52,016 nt of DNA. Source: JAOZTV01 sp965371805 (lineage in GTDB: Bacteria > Acidobacteriota > Aminicenantia > UBA2199). The DNA is taken from assembly GCA_965371805.1 (NCBI GenBank), contig CBDUZW010000031.1, positions 1 through 52,016 of the forward strand, written 5' to 3'. The notes under the pieces are model-generated. The model saw nothing but the letters and a program-made list of their open reading frames with translations, ran no database searches and had not been told where the DNA came from. The translations under genes and the position numbers were made by a program. The first letter of the stretch is position 1, and every line of letters begins with the position of its first letter. Positions 17,503-27,427 of the stretch are shown piece after piece.

Positions 17503-19692
17503 ATGCTTAAAAACACGAGTCACTATTTATTATTAATTATTATTTTGTTTAGTATAATAGGATGCGAAAACAGTAAAAAAAAAAGCATAGAAAAAAAGAC
17601 CATACTGGAAAAAAATAAAATAAAAATAAATTCTAAGAAAAACATAAATAATATAAACATTGTTCTGATAACAATCGATACACTCCGGTTTGACAGGCTT
17701 TCTACATATTCTGACAAATATGTTCAAACGCCAAATATTGATAAAATAGCAAAAAAATCAATTATATTTAATAGGGCATTTGCACATAATCCCTTGACCC
17801 TGCCATCTCATATAAATATTTTAACGGGTACATATCCTCTTTATCATGGAATATCTGATAACACCAGGTATAAACTTGATGATAAATTTCTTACAATCGC
17901 AGAACTATTGAAATCGAATAATTATAAAACAGCAGCCTTTATCGGCGCTTTTCCACTTGATTCACGGTTTGGATTGGACCAGGGTTTTGACTTATATGAC
18001 GATAATTACGGTTCCCAAAAGGATTCAAGCTTTATGTTTGTAGAGAGATCAGCTGAAAGAGTAATTGATCCGGCAATAAAGTGGATTTCCAGACAGAAAA
18101 GTAAATGGTTTACCTGGCTTCATTTTTTTGAACCTCATCAGCCATATGTACCTCCTGCACCATTTAAGGAAAGATATAAAGATGATTTATATTCAGGAGA
18201 AGTTGCATATCTGGACCATCAATTGGGAGAATTTTTTGATTTTCTACAGGACCAAAACTATTCGCAAAATACAATTATAATTATTACGTCTGATCATGGA
18301 GAGGCATTAGGAGAAAAGGGAGAAAGGACTCACGGATATTTTGCTTATAATAATACTATTCATGTCCCTTTAATAATATATATTCCCGGGAAACAATTTA
18401 AGTTGATTAGTGAAAATGTAGGACATATTGATCTGTTTCCGACTATATGTGAGCAAATAGGAATATCAATTCCAAAGCATATTCAGGGAAAATCATTAAT
18501 TCCGCTTATTTCCGGGGAAAAACTGAATAGAGAAGGTCTCTATTTTGAATCCTTATCTCCCTATCTAAATATTGGATGGGCTCCATTACGTGGAATAGTT
18601 AAAGATAATATAAAATTTATAGATCTTCCAATACCCGAAATATATAACCTGAAAAAAGATCCAATGGAATTGAATAATATCATTAATGATACAAAGTCTA
18701 AATCTCTTAAGAGAATTCTTAAAAAATTAATTGCAAAGAATAGTAATAAAGTCAAACTATCTAGATTAAATAAATTAGATAAAAAAACGATTAAAACTAT
18801 TGAATCACTGGGTTATATCTCTGGTGGCCGGTCTGTCTCCAAAAAAAAATTATATAAAGAAACGGATGACTTAAAAAAACTTTTGCCTATTTATAATAAA
18901 ACATATTCAGCAATGGCTTATTTTCATAAAGGGGATATTGATAAGAGTATTAATATGTTATCTGATGTGCTATTAACACATCCAATGTTCAGCCTTGTTT
19001 ATAAAAACCTGGCAATGATATATACAGAACAGGGTAAAACAAAAGATGCCCTTTCAATACTCGAAAAAGGATTAAAGGTAAATCCTGATGATATTATGCT
19101 TCTTTCAAAATTTGGTATTTTATTGTCTAAATCAGGGAATTATAAACAGGCAATATCCGTATTAAAAAAATGCATTAAACTTGAAGATTTTAATCCTGAT
19201 ATATATAATCACCTTGGAATTGCCTATTATAAATTGCAAAACTTAGATTTAGCCCTTAGAAACTATAGTCTATCTATTGAGCTTGATCCGGATAATACCG
19301 CTGCATATCTGAATCGTGGCATAATATATTTGACTAAATTTTATATAAGTAAAGATCGAAGTTCTCTTCCGGCTGCAATTTTAAATTTTAAAAAGGTTAT
19401 TGAATTTGACCCTAAAATTGTAAAAAACTATCTGCTCTTATCCACTTCTTATAAGCGGAATGGCGAAATTAATAAAGCAATCTCCTGTTTGAATAAGGGG
19501 CTTGAGGTGAATATAGATAATGGATCACTTTTAGTTGAATTAGGAATCGCATATCTTGATATGGGGAATAATAAAAAAGCACTGGAATTTTTTCACAAAT
19601 TTAAATCTTTATACTTATCAAAAATGTCAGATAAAAATAAAATGCAAATTCAACAATTGATTGATAAGGCCAAAGCAAATTCTAACAAATAG
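17503..19692 (+). CDS. Sulfatase-like lipoprotein with C-terminal TPR repeats
   Basis: A 729-aa protein with a lipoprotein signal (lipobox SIIGC, Cys21). Residues about 50-400 form an alkaline-phosphatase/sulfatase superfamily domain: metal Asp59 in ITIDTLR, the active-site region NPLTLPSHINILTG, and a second metal site SDHGE (Asp264, His265). Where sulfatases have Cys or Ser (C/S-x-P-x-R), Thr99 stands in TLPSH, so it lacks the formylglycine sulfatase signature and may act on phosphate esters or phosphoglycerol-type groups. Residues about 460-725 hold six or more TPR units. AGGA lies upstream of the ATG. It follows the hydrolase-TPR gene by 26 bases and ends against a strong hairpin. Confidence 0.9.
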   Translation: MLKNTSHYLLLIIILFSIIGCENSKKKSIEKKTILEKNKIKINSKKNINNINIVLITIDTLRFDRLSTYSDKYVQTPNIDKIAKKSIIFNRAFAHNPLTLPSHINILTGTYPLYHGISDNTRYKLDDKFLTIAELLKSNNYKTAAFIGAFPLDSRFGLDQGFDLYDDNYGSQKDSSFMFVERSAERVIDPAIKWISRQKSKWFTWLHFFEPHQPYVPPAPFKERYKDDLYSGEVAYLDHQLGEFFDFLQDQNYSQNTIIIITSDHGEALGEKGERTHGYFAYNNTIHVPLIIYIPGKQFKLISENVGHIDLFPTICEQIGISIPKHIQGKSLIPLISGEKLNREGLYFESLSPYLNIGWAPLRGIVKDNIKFIDLPIPEIYNLKKDPMELNNIINDTKSKSLKRILKKLIAKNSNKVKLSRLNKLDKKTIKTIESLGYISGGRSVSKKKLYKETDDLKKLLPIYNKTYSAMAYFHKGDIDKSINMLSDVLLTHPMFSLVYKNLAMIYTEQGKTKDALSILEKGLKVNPDDIMLLSKFGILLSKSGNYKQAISVLKKCIKLEDFNPDIYNHLGIAYYKLQNLDLALRNYSLSIELDPDNTAAYLNRGIIYLTKFYISKDRSSLPAAILNFKKVIEFDPKIVKNYLLLSTSYKRNGEINKAISCLNKGLEVNIDNGSLLVELGIAYLDMGNNKKALEFFHKFKSLYLSKMSDKNKMQIQQLIDKAKANSNK

Positions 19693-19729
19693 AATTTGCT
19701 CTAAACTTTACTTTAGTTTTTATTTTTTT
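19674..19729 (+). terminator. Terminator region between convergent genes
   Basis: An 11-bp perfect hairpin (AGCAAATTCTA / TAGAATTTGCT, 19674-19684 and 19690-19700) spans the sulfatase stop codon. A second 5-bp hairpin (19701-19716) is followed directly by TTTT and a run of seven T. It should end + strand transcription; the U-run lies over the 3' end of the opposing TPR gene. Confidence 0.7.
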
Positions 19730-20493
19730 AAAGCTTTATTAATGGCTTCTTTAAATTTTGGATTTATTTTTATGCCGTTTTTCTCTGCATTATTCAGATA
19801 TTTAAGGGCTTTATCATAGTTTTTAATCATATAAAATAAAGATGCAATATTATTTGATGCTTTACCATGGTTCGGGTTAATCTTTAAGGCTTCGAGATAT
19901 TTGCCGTGAGCCTCTTTATGCTTTTTTAACTTTAGAAAAATATTGCCATGGATGTATGGATATCCAGCTGGTAAAGTCTCTTTTTTATACCCGGAATCAT
20001 TTATTCGACCATTCAGATCTTGAATTCTTCTGACTTCTGCTTCAGAGGAATCCATTTTACCTCTTAGTATACTCCTTTCACTTTTTAGCTGTGTCATATG
20101 ATCCATATATAGGTTTTCCCATATTTTAACTTTCAATACAAAGTATTTTTCTGCTTCACTGATACATTTTTCAGCAAACTCATACTTTCCCTGATTATAT
20201 AATAGTATAGATAAATAATAATTTGCCTGATCATGGGCAGGGAAAATATTCAAACATTCTTTTAGTAATTTTTCTGATTTTTCAAAATTTCCCTTCTCAA
20301 AATTAACTTTACCTTTCAGAAAGAATCCATTTGACCGTTTGAAATCTTTCGCATAGAGTTTTTCATTTGTATAACCAGCATTAAGTCTTTGGCCCATTAA
20401 TAGAGGACTTTTAATAAAGGAAAACAAAACTATTAGAACAAAAGTCAAAATTTTTGTTTGATTAAAAATCTTTTTACTATATTCTTTTTTCAT
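19720..20493 (-). CDS. Secreted TPR protein
   Basis: A 257-aa protein with an N-terminal signal or anchor helix (about 15-33) and TPR units at about 53-120 and 178-250, separated by a helical, probably coiled segment with LKSERSILRGK and SEAEVRRIQDL. It is the last gene of the GWxTD operon, 73 bases after the preceding gene. It is probably a periplasmic scaffold; its partner is unknown. Confidence 0.85.
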   Translation of the reverse strand: MKKEYSKKIFNQTKILTFVLIVLFSFIKSPLLMGQRLNAGYTNEKLYAKDFKRSNGFFLKGKVNFEKGNFEKSEKLLKECLNIFPAHDQANYYLSILLYNQGKYEFAEKCISEAEKYFVLKVKIWENLYMDHMTQLKSERSILRGKMDSSEAEVRRIQDLNGRINDSGYKKETLPAGYPYIHGNIFLKLKKHKEAHGKYLEALKINPNHGKASNNIASLFYMIKNYDKALKYLNNAEKNGIKINPKFKEAINKALKK

Positions 20494-20566
20494 TTCTACT
20501 CCTATAAAAATAAAATTTTAATCTACTTAACTTTTTATAAAAGGATCTATTAAGTTTATTCTATTA

Positions 20567-21538
20567 TTACTTTTTGGGAACCATTTTTCTTAATTCCGGT
20601 AACATTGCCTCAATATCTTTCTTATCTTTGCTTTCCGGAAAATTCTTGATGTATTTATCAAAAACAGTAACTGCTTCTGCCATTTTACCCAGTCCCAGGT
20701 AAGCATAGCCTAATTTTCCGAGAGGTGCTCCCCAACCCGGGTTAATCTCAGTAGCTGTTTTAAATGCAATTATTGCCTTATCTGTTTTATTACTGTTTAT
20801 ATACAGCTCACCCAGGTTATAAAAAAGGTTTTCATCTTTTTTAATAATTACTGTTGCTTTCTCAAAATAAATTTCAGCTTTTTTGTAGTCTTTTTTTCCT
20901 GCATAATGTCCTGCTATAAATACATATGCACGGCTTATTACATCTTGTATATAGGATTCTTTTTTATTTTTCAATTCAGTAATTATTTCATGAAAGCTTG
21001 AAACTGCTTTTTCTGTATTCCCCATATCTTTATAACAATTTGCAATATTAATCTTTAAAAAGAATAAATCTACGTTGTCCTTTAAGATCGTTTGATACAA
21101 GGCCAGGGCTTCTTTATAATTCTTCTTTTCATAAAAACCTTTTGCTTTTTGAACAGCCTTCATAACGGTATTATCTGTAATTGTGTTCTCTGGGGCTTTT
21201 TTTAAATTAAATTCCATCGCTTTAGACTGCTCAAATTGACTGACATTTTTGTCCATAAATTTAGGTAAATATCCCTTAATTTTTGTACTGATTCTCCACT
21301 TTCCGGTACCAAGCCCTAAGACGGCAAATGCACCTTTTTTATTGGTTTTAGTGTCCATTTCCCGACTGACAGCTAACCCTTTTACCTTAATTACAACACC
21401 TTCCAGTGGTTTACCCTCTTCATCGAAAACGATACCGGTAACTCTGCCCTTTCCTCTTCCTGCCTGAGAATGGAGCATAATAGATGTTAAACCGCATAAA
21501 ACTAAAATAACTATTATTTTGGAAATTTTCTTATTCAT
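20567..21538 (-). CDS. Secreted protein with carboxypeptidase-regulatory-like and TPR domains
   Basis: A 323-aa protein with a signal peptide (about 1-26), one Ig-like carboxypeptidase-regulatory domain (about 31-105, with GRVTGIVFDEEGKPLEGVVI), then TPR units at about 130-310. The first domain resembles the N-terminal domain of the Oar-like receptor at 24594-27392. It lies 14 bases after the GWxTD lipoprotein gene, in the same operon. A periplasmic binding or scaffolding role is likely. Confidence 0.87.
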   Translation of the reverse strand: MNKKISKIIVILVLCGLTSIMLHSQAGRGKGRVTGIVFDEEGKPLEGVVIKVKGLAVSREMDTKTNKKGAFAVLGLGTGKWRISTKIKGYLPKFMDKNVSQFEQSKAMEFNLKKAPENTITDNTVMKAVQKAKGFYEKKNYKEALALYQTILKDNVDLFFLKINIANCYKDMGNTEKAVSSFHEIITELKNKKESYIQDVISRAYVFIAGHYAGKKDYKKAEIYFEKATVIIKKDENLFYNLGELYINSNKTDKAIIAFKTATEINPGWGAPLGKLGYAYLGLGKMAEAVTVFDKYIKNFPESKDKKDIEAMLPELRKMVPKK

Positions 21539-21552
21539 TTTATTTCACCTCT

Positions 21553-22455
21553 CTATTTATTCAATGTTTTTTTCTTTATAATCCTGCTGCCTATATTATT
21601 TCCGATATTATCAACGACTGTGAAATAAAAATAGGAGTATTTATTAGACATTTTACTGTATGGAATTTTGAATTCCAGAACATTTTGAATCTGTCCCAAA
21701 TCTTTATTATGAAAAGCCCCGTCATATACTTTTTGGTATACAACTTGTCCCGGAGCAGTAATTTTTACGGTTATGGAGTATTTCATATCACCAGCTTCTT
21801 CTTTGTACTCTATTGCATCAGTCTCAACTTTCACTGTCAGGTTTTCTTTATTTCTTTTTATTTTAAAATTAATCCACTTTTTGTCTTTGTCTATTGCAAA
21901 AATACTATTCTGTGAATTGTCTAAATAGACTAATAATTGAGGTGGCGGATTGTATAGCTCATATTTACCAATTCCATATCTATCTGCAAAATGGATTACC
22001 AGTCCCTTTCTATTATAAATCCATTTTTGAAGCGCTCTGAATCGAGAGCTCTGAATTACAGGGTAATCTTGGGAATTATCCGGTGGTCCCAGTAATAAAT
22101 AAACCCTGCTGCGATCTCCCAGAAGTCCCATTCCATCAGTCCAAAATGCCTTCTTTGCGATAGCAATTCTTTCATAATAAATTGTTTTAAATTCATTCTC
22201 TTCTGTATGGTCAGATAGATCTCTAATTTTCCAAAATTCTTTTTCAAATTCGACTCTTTCCTTTTTGGTGAGTGAAAAATATATATCACGTTCCTGTTTT
22301 GTCATTATCGGCTGAACATCAAAATAAAAAGTTCTTCCTTCTGGATCAAGCTTCCTGACATGTTTAGTAATGTTAAAACAACCAGTTAAAAAAATAGTTG
22401 TTAAAATGAAAACTAATAAATAAACCTTTTGGTCAATTTGTTTTGGAGAGCTCAT
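21553..22455 (-). CDS. GWxTD-domain lipoprotein
   Basis: A 300-aa protein with a lipoprotein signal ending in LTGC (Cys26). The GWxTD-type region includes PIMTKQERDIYFSL, EFWKIRD and GLLGDRSRVYLLLGPPD; the last is the core that gives the domain its name, although the G-W-x-T-D residues themselves are altered. The ATG at 22455 lies inside the end of the longer GWxTD gene (23-base overlap). The function of GWxTD domains is not established; the domain is frequent in Acidobacteriota and related phyla. Confidence 0.87.
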   Translation of the reverse strand: MSSPKQIDQKVYLLVFILTTIFLTGCFNITKHVRKLDPEGRTFYFDVQPIMTKQERDIYFSLTKKERVEFEKEFWKIRDLSDHTEENEFKTIYYERIAIAKKAFWTDGMGLLGDRSRVYLLLGPPDNSQDYPVIQSSRFRALQKWIYNRKGLVIHFADRYGIGKYELYNPPPQLLVYLDNSQNSIFAIDKDKKWINFKIKRNKENLTVKVETDAIEYKEEAGDMKYSITVKITAPGQVVYQKVYDGAFHNKDLGQIQNVLEFKIPYSKMSNKYSYFYFTVVDNIGNNIGSRIIKKKTLNK

Positions 22456-24499
22456 TTAATTTATCCTTTATAATTTTTTGATCTTTTTTTAATTTTAAAG
22501 AATTTCTAAAATATAACCTGGCATCAGATATATTGCCCTTTTCAATAGAAAGGTAGCCCATCATGTTTAGAAAATTTACATGTCTATAATTACTATTTAC
22601 AAGTTTATTTCCATATTTTTCTGCTTCTATTAAGTTTTTTGTCTCATAATATCCTTTAAACATAAGGAATTCAGTTTCAGTGTCAAGGTCATTTTCATTT
22701 GTATTTGCTTTTAAATACTCAAGTCCCTTACTAAATTGTTTTTTCTTATAAAGTAATTCCACTTTTAATAAAACGGCTTTACTTGATTTTTTTATATTTA
22801 AAGATTTATTTATAAAATATTCAGCTTTATTTGCGTTATCAAGTTTGTCATATTGAGTACTGAAATAATAATACATACTTGATAAATCAAAATCAGGGTA
22901 ATTAATTGATATTGACAGCGGGTTATTATAAGATTTTTTTAATGCTGAATATAATATGGTATATTCTTTTGTATCTATGGCGATATTATCTTTTTTTAAT
23001 TCCACTCTTATTGTTTTATACCCATATTTATTATTGTCTGAACTTAGATTTACAAAAAAACTGGACACATTATTTTTTTTTGCAACTAATTTAGCTAACA
23101 TAGATTTGGCATTTGTCTTTTGATCAATTAGTAACACTTTTACATCAAGATCATTCTGAGTTGGATTATTGACTCCAATTGTGACAAATGGTTTATCACC
23201 TTTTCTAAAAATATTTCCGATAGAGGGAAATATGTTTCTGTTATTTAATTGAAAAGGCCTGTTTACTGCATAACGTTTTATCTCTTTAAATGAATTGGAT
23301 AAAACCATGTCTACTATATATGGCTGCTTCTCATCCTCCGGCATAATGATTTCAGATTCATGCATGAAATATTCTTTTGATGCAAGATTTTTTATATATA
23401 ATAAATATTTAAGTTCTTTATTTGAGGCAATAGGATATTTTAGTGCAATATTAATTTTTTTCTTCAATATTTTTTTTACAAGTTTTTCGCCCATCGGCAT
23501 ATATTGGTTCTTGGTAAGAGAAAAAATTCTTTTTCCTGTTTTCTTCTCATAAAGATTAAACAAAATATTTAATTTTGTGTAATACTTGTCTTCATATCTT
23601 TCTATTGAAAATTTGTCCGGTTGAATAACAAAGTTTAAATAAACCATTTTTTTATCTCTACCATAGGAGACAAAAGTAGTGGTTTTTGATTTAACAAAAT
23701 GTAATGACACATCAACATCAACCTTATATTTTAACTTATAATACATCTCTGCATAATTATCATCAATTCGCTTCTGTGGCATTGCCTGGATATTTGTAAT
23801 TAAAGTTATATTTTCCATTGGAGGGGTATGGTTATTTGCTCCCCGTACAGATGGAATAAGTGATATAGCGGCAGGTGCTAAAGAGGGCTCCCACATTTTT
23901 AAATATTCGTAAGCGGTATACGTATCGTTTACATCTCCTGAAAACGCACCTATTAAAGCTGATGGACCATCGTGGTTCGGGTTGTATAATTTAAAGTCAT
24001 TACCATTTTGAGCAAAAAATACAAGTCTGAAATTTGGTGGGACCCCATGCTCGGGAGTCAAGTTATAAAACCAGACTTCAGTAGGGTATAACTTCCCTGC
24101 ACCATCAAATCTGTCAAGCGTTTTTGGTTTACCAAGGACTAAATAGTACCTTCCCCGCTCAGTTGCCCATCCGGGTTTTCCCTCTTCTCTCCCAAATCTC
24201 TGGTTGACATAAATGAGTCTGTCCAGGTATTTTGACTTAAATTCATTTTCTTTTGTTAAAGGTGTGGGATCACGTTGACCCCAAAAAAGTGCAATAAACT
24301 CGGTTCTTTCTTTATTTGATTTTAAGGCATAAAAAATCTTTTTCTCTTTTGGCGTTATAATAGGATTGACCTCATTCAGGAATTTTTTAAATTCACTTTT
24401 AAGGTTTTTTGTGTTTTTTGATTTAGCCTGGATAAAAGAGATGTTTAAAATAAAATAAAAAAGAACAAACAGTAGGATTGTGTTTTTAATTTTTTTCAT
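22433..24499 (-). CDS. GWxTD-domain protein with TPR-like C-terminus
   Basis: A 688-aa secreted protein with a signal peptide (about 1-25). Residues about 40-175 form the GWxTD domain (ITPKEKKIFYAL, FWGQRDPTP, and PGWATERGRYYLVLGKP as the core). The middle is beta-rich and the last 170 residues look like TPR helices. It leads a four-gene operon with a second GWxTD protein and two TPR proteins. The promoter at 24505-24533 places the transcription start on the ATG, and no Shine-Dalgarno is seen, so translation may be leaderless. Confidence 0.87.
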   Translation of the reverse strand: MKKIKNTILLFVLFYFILNISFIQAKSKNTKNLKSEFKKFLNEVNPIITPKEKKIFYALKSNKERTEFIALFWGQRDPTPLTKENEFKSKYLDRLIYVNQRFGREEGKPGWATERGRYYLVLGKPKTLDRFDGAGKLYPTEVWFYNLTPEHGVPPNFRLVFFAQNGNDFKLYNPNHDGPSALIGAFSGDVNDTYTAYEYLKMWEPSLAPAAISLIPSVRGANNHTPPMENITLITNIQAMPQKRIDDNYAEMYYKLKYKVDVDVSLHFVKSKTTTFVSYGRDKKMVYLNFVIQPDKFSIERYEDKYYTKLNILFNLYEKKTGKRIFSLTKNQYMPMGEKLVKKILKKKINIALKYPIASNKELKYLLYIKNLASKEYFMHESEIIMPEDEKQPYIVDMVLSNSFKEIKRYAVNRPFQLNNRNIFPSIGNIFRKGDKPFVTIGVNNPTQNDLDVKVLLIDQKTNAKSMLAKLVAKKNNVSSFFVNLSSDNNKYGYKTIRVELKKDNIAIDTKEYTILYSALKKSYNNPLSISINYPDFDLSSMYYYFSTQYDKLDNANKAEYFINKSLNIKKSSKAVLLKVELLYKKKQFSKGLEYLKANTNENDLDTETEFLMFKGYYETKNLIEAEKYGNKLVNSNYRHVNFLNMMGYLSIEKGNISDARLYFRNSLKLKKDQKIIKDKLNELSKTN

Positions 24500-24504
24500 A
24501 ATTT

Positions 24505-24533
24505 ATTATACATTAACTAACTTTTAATGTAAA
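24505..24533 (-). promoter_or_regulatory. Promoter of the GWxTD operon, likely leaderless
   Basis: On the minus strand TTTACA (24533-24528), a 17-base spacer and TATAAT (24510-24505). Only five bases separate the -10 box from the ATG at 24499, so transcription would begin at or next to the start codon. Confidence 0.6.
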
Positions 24534-24561
24534 TAAAAAAGGGCACAAAAAAATTGTGCCC
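24531..24561 (-). terminator. Rho-independent terminator of the Oar-like receptor gene
   Basis: GGGCACAA / TTGTGCCC (24541-24548 and 24554-24561) with a 5-base loop; on the minus strand the stem is followed by TTTTTTATTT. It lies 33 bases after the receptor stop. Confidence 0.9.
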
Positions 24562-24593
24562 TCTCTTAATATATAAAATTTAAATTAGAAAAA

Positions 24594-27392
24594 TTAGAAT
24601 TCTAATTTAAGCCCAAGTGAAGCTCTGATTGGGAGATTGTATCTTGTTGATTTACCATAATTTTCATGAGTTGGACTTGCTGGTTTTGTCCATTCTGGCA
24701 TGATGGTTGATGGGTCATCTGAAAAACCATAGAAATTTACATTATCATAACGTGTATATATTCTGGTTGTCTTGGTGTTGTTTGTTATATTGAATATATC
24801 TGAAAATACAGATAGTTTCATTTTTTGACCAAGTTTGAATGTATATGAAAAATGTACATCAGCTGTTAACATATCATCCAGTCTTCCGGATGTTCCTCTC
24901 TGGTCCAGATATGCCATGTAACCATACCATAGGTTTTCACCCATGTCAGTATATGGACGACCACTTCTATATCTCATGGAAAGTCCTACATTTAAACCAA
25001 AATCAAATACATATGAACCATCAAATTTGAAAGCATGTTTGATGTCTGTTGGTAAGTATCCATTTGCATTGAATAAAAGTTCTGGAAAATCAAATGCAGC
25101 TGTGATATTAGGATCAACCTGACCATATTCTTCAAATGCTAAACCATTGATGTTTCCTTTTGCTCTTCCATATGTATAAGATAACATGAACTGATAGTTA
25201 TGAGAGAATCTTTTTTTGAATACGACTTCAACAGCTTTATATGTTCTTTCAGCTTTTGGGAAAGTTCTGTATTCTTCTGGAGCTCTCATATAGTCATCTG
25301 GAATTATTAATGGATCTGGTAGCCAGTCTCCTGGGTTAAATAGGAAATATTCTGACCCACCGTCAAATGAACCGTCTTCAACAATTCTTCCAAGACTTTT
25401 GTAAACGCCTCTTATGCTGACAGAGAGATCTTCATTTAACTGTCTTTCAAAACCAAAAATAAATTCTTCCTGAAATGGAGGTTTGATTCCGTCCTGAATT
25501 AATGATGGATATAAACCATACTGTCTTGTGCCATAATGAACATTGTCGTCTCTTGTAACTGTTGGGTCATAAGGATAATCATAGTACCACATCTTATCAA
25601 ATTCATTACCAAAAGTTCTTGAGTTCATGTCCAATGGGATCATTTCAAAGTATCTTGCATATGAACCGAATATTTTAGTTGTAAAATCTCCGAATACATC
25701 ATAGGAGAATCCTAAACGTGGCGCAAGCTGATCTCCAAATCCCCAGTCAAAGAAGTTATAATGATCTTCAAAGTTCAGGTTTGGTGATGTTCCGTGACAT
25801 GACTGAGCTTCTGCTCTGACACCTATATTAAGGTGAAGTCTGCCAATGGTGATTGAATCCTGTAAATAGATTGCCATTATGTCTGTATAAGAGTCGCCTT
25901 GAGTTGTTCTATATCTTTGTCTCCAAAAACCACCATATAACTGTGAATAATATCCACCGGTATACAGGTCATTTGAATCCATGGTTGACTTATACATGTT
26001 AAATCCTAATTTGATGGTATGATTTCCCCAGAATTTTGTAAGATCCGCTTTTAAAGTTAAACGACCAGTTTGATTAGGATCTGACATATATCCGAATCCA
26101 CCAAGTGAATATCCATTTGGGTAACCTAATGGGTTAGCACCACTGTTAATATATACCCTAGGATTGTCAATGTCACCGCTTAGAGGTTGAATTGTAACTT
26201 TGTTTGAATATTTTCCAATCATAATTGAAGCATAGAGGTCACTTCCGAATGAACCTTCATACTTAAATGAGAAGTTATAGGTCCCGCCATTTTCTTGAGT
26301 CTTATAATCTCTATTTACATCATCTAATGTTGTGAGTCTTCCACCTTCAGTTAGTCTTGGATCTCCAAATACACTGAGGTTGAGTACATGATTTTTTGCT
26401 AAAGCAAAAGTCAATTTTCCTGAAAAGTTAAATGTATTGTCTGTCTGTTCACTGGATTGATCCATTCCTGTGTAAACGTTATTAACTGTCCATTCTCTTG
26501 TTCTGAAAGTTGGTGTAGCAGCTGCGAAGAACCATAATTTATCTTTGATGATATATCCACCCATTCCAAAACCAAGGTCATACTGAGAATCTGTATCAAT
26601 CGCACCAACACCCCAGTAGGTTACTTTTCTTTCACCAACTAAAGCTTCGCTTGCAAAGTTTGCAATAACACTACCATGAAACTCATTTCCACCACTCTTT
26701 GTAATGATGTTTACAACACCACCGAGAGCACCGGCATATTCTGCTTCATATCCACCTGTTTTTACTTCAACTTCTTCGATGAATTCATAAACAACATTCG
26801 TTGTTTTGGAATCATCTCCACCACCGAGTTCAACATCTGTTACGTTAACACCGTCAATAACAAACATATTTTCAACACCGGTAGCACCAGCAAAGGACTG
26901 TCCATAAGGATCTTCCTGAACTGAAGGAGCCATCATAACAAATGATTGATATCCTCTGGCTTTTGGTAGTCCGTCAAAGAATTCTTTTCTAACGTTTGTT
27001 GATGTACTTGAGTTAACAATATCAACTGCTGGAGCTTTACCTTCAACTGTAATATTTTCTGTAATAGTTCCTAATTCAAAAGTTACAGCAACAGTAGTTA
27101 CTTTTGAAAGATTAACTGAAACATTTCTCTGAGTAGATTTTTTAAAACCTTCAAGCTCAGCAATTACTGTATAGATACCCGGAGCTAAGTTCGCCACTCT
27201 GAATTTACCGCTTTCATTAGAAACAGCAACTTTTTTCAAGCCACTCTGATGAATAATAGTGATCATCGCACCCGGAATAATCTGTCCGTCTGCTGTTTTT
27301 ACTACTCCGTGTAACTCACCAGTTGTTCCCTGTGCAAAGGAAAAAACTGAGAGTAATGAGAGCATACAAAATACAATTAGTAATTTTTTCAT
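24594..27392 (-). CDS. Oar-like TonB-dependent outer membrane receptor
   Basis: A 932-aa outer-membrane protein. It has a signal peptide (about 1-21), a carboxypeptidase-regulatory-like domain (about 25-110, GELHGVVKTADGQIIPGA), a plug domain (about 115-230, with VFVIDG-type stretch MFVIDGVNVTD and ALGGVVNIITKSGGNEFHG), then a long beta-barrel ending in LKLEF with a terminal Phe. This architecture is the Oar-like family, abundant in Acidobacteriota and Myxococcota. The substrate is unknown. AGGAGG precedes the ATG. A sigma-54-type promoter lies upstream and a strong terminator follows, so it is probably transcribed alone. Confidence 0.93.
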   Translation of the reverse strand: MKKLLIVFCMLSLLSVFSFAQGTTGELHGVVKTADGQIIPGAMITIIHQSGLKKVAVSNESGKFRVANLAPGIYTVIAELEGFKKSTQRNVSVNLSKVTTVAVTFELGTITENITVEGKAPAVDIVNSSTSTNVRKEFFDGLPKARGYQSFVMMAPSVQEDPYGQSFAGATGVENMFVIDGVNVTDVELGGGDDSKTTNVVYEFIEEVEVKTGGYEAEYAGALGGVVNIITKSGGNEFHGSVIANFASEALVGERKVTYWGVGAIDTDSQYDLGFGMGGYIIKDKLWFFAAATPTFRTREWTVNNVYTGMDQSSEQTDNTFNFSGKLTFALAKNHVLNLSVFGDPRLTEGGRLTTLDDVNRDYKTQENGGTYNFSFKYEGSFGSDLYASIMIGKYSNKVTIQPLSGDIDNPRVYINSGANPLGYPNGYSLGGFGYMSDPNQTGRLTLKADLTKFWGNHTIKLGFNMYKSTMDSNDLYTGGYYSQLYGGFWRQRYRTTQGDSYTDIMAIYLQDSITIGRLHLNIGVRAEAQSCHGTSPNLNFEDHYNFFDWGFGDQLAPRLGFSYDVFGDFTTKIFGSYARYFEMIPLDMNSRTFGNEFDKMWYYDYPYDPTVTRDDNVHYGTRQYGLYPSLIQDGIKPPFQEEFIFGFERQLNEDLSVSIRGVYKSLGRIVEDGSFDGGSEYFLFNPGDWLPDPLIIPDDYMRAPEEYRTFPKAERTYKAVEVVFKKRFSHNYQFMLSYTYGRAKGNINGLAFEEYGQVDPNITAAFDFPELLFNANGYLPTDIKHAFKFDGSYVFDFGLNVGLSMRYRSGRPYTDMGENLWYGYMAYLDQRGTSGRLDDMLTADVHFSYTFKLGQKMKLSVFSDIFNITNNTKTTRIYTRYDNVNFYGFSDDPSTIMPEWTKPASPTHENYGKSTRYNLPIRASLGLKLEF

Positions 27393-27427
27393 TTATCCTC
27401 CTATTTTTTTAAATTACAATAATATAT

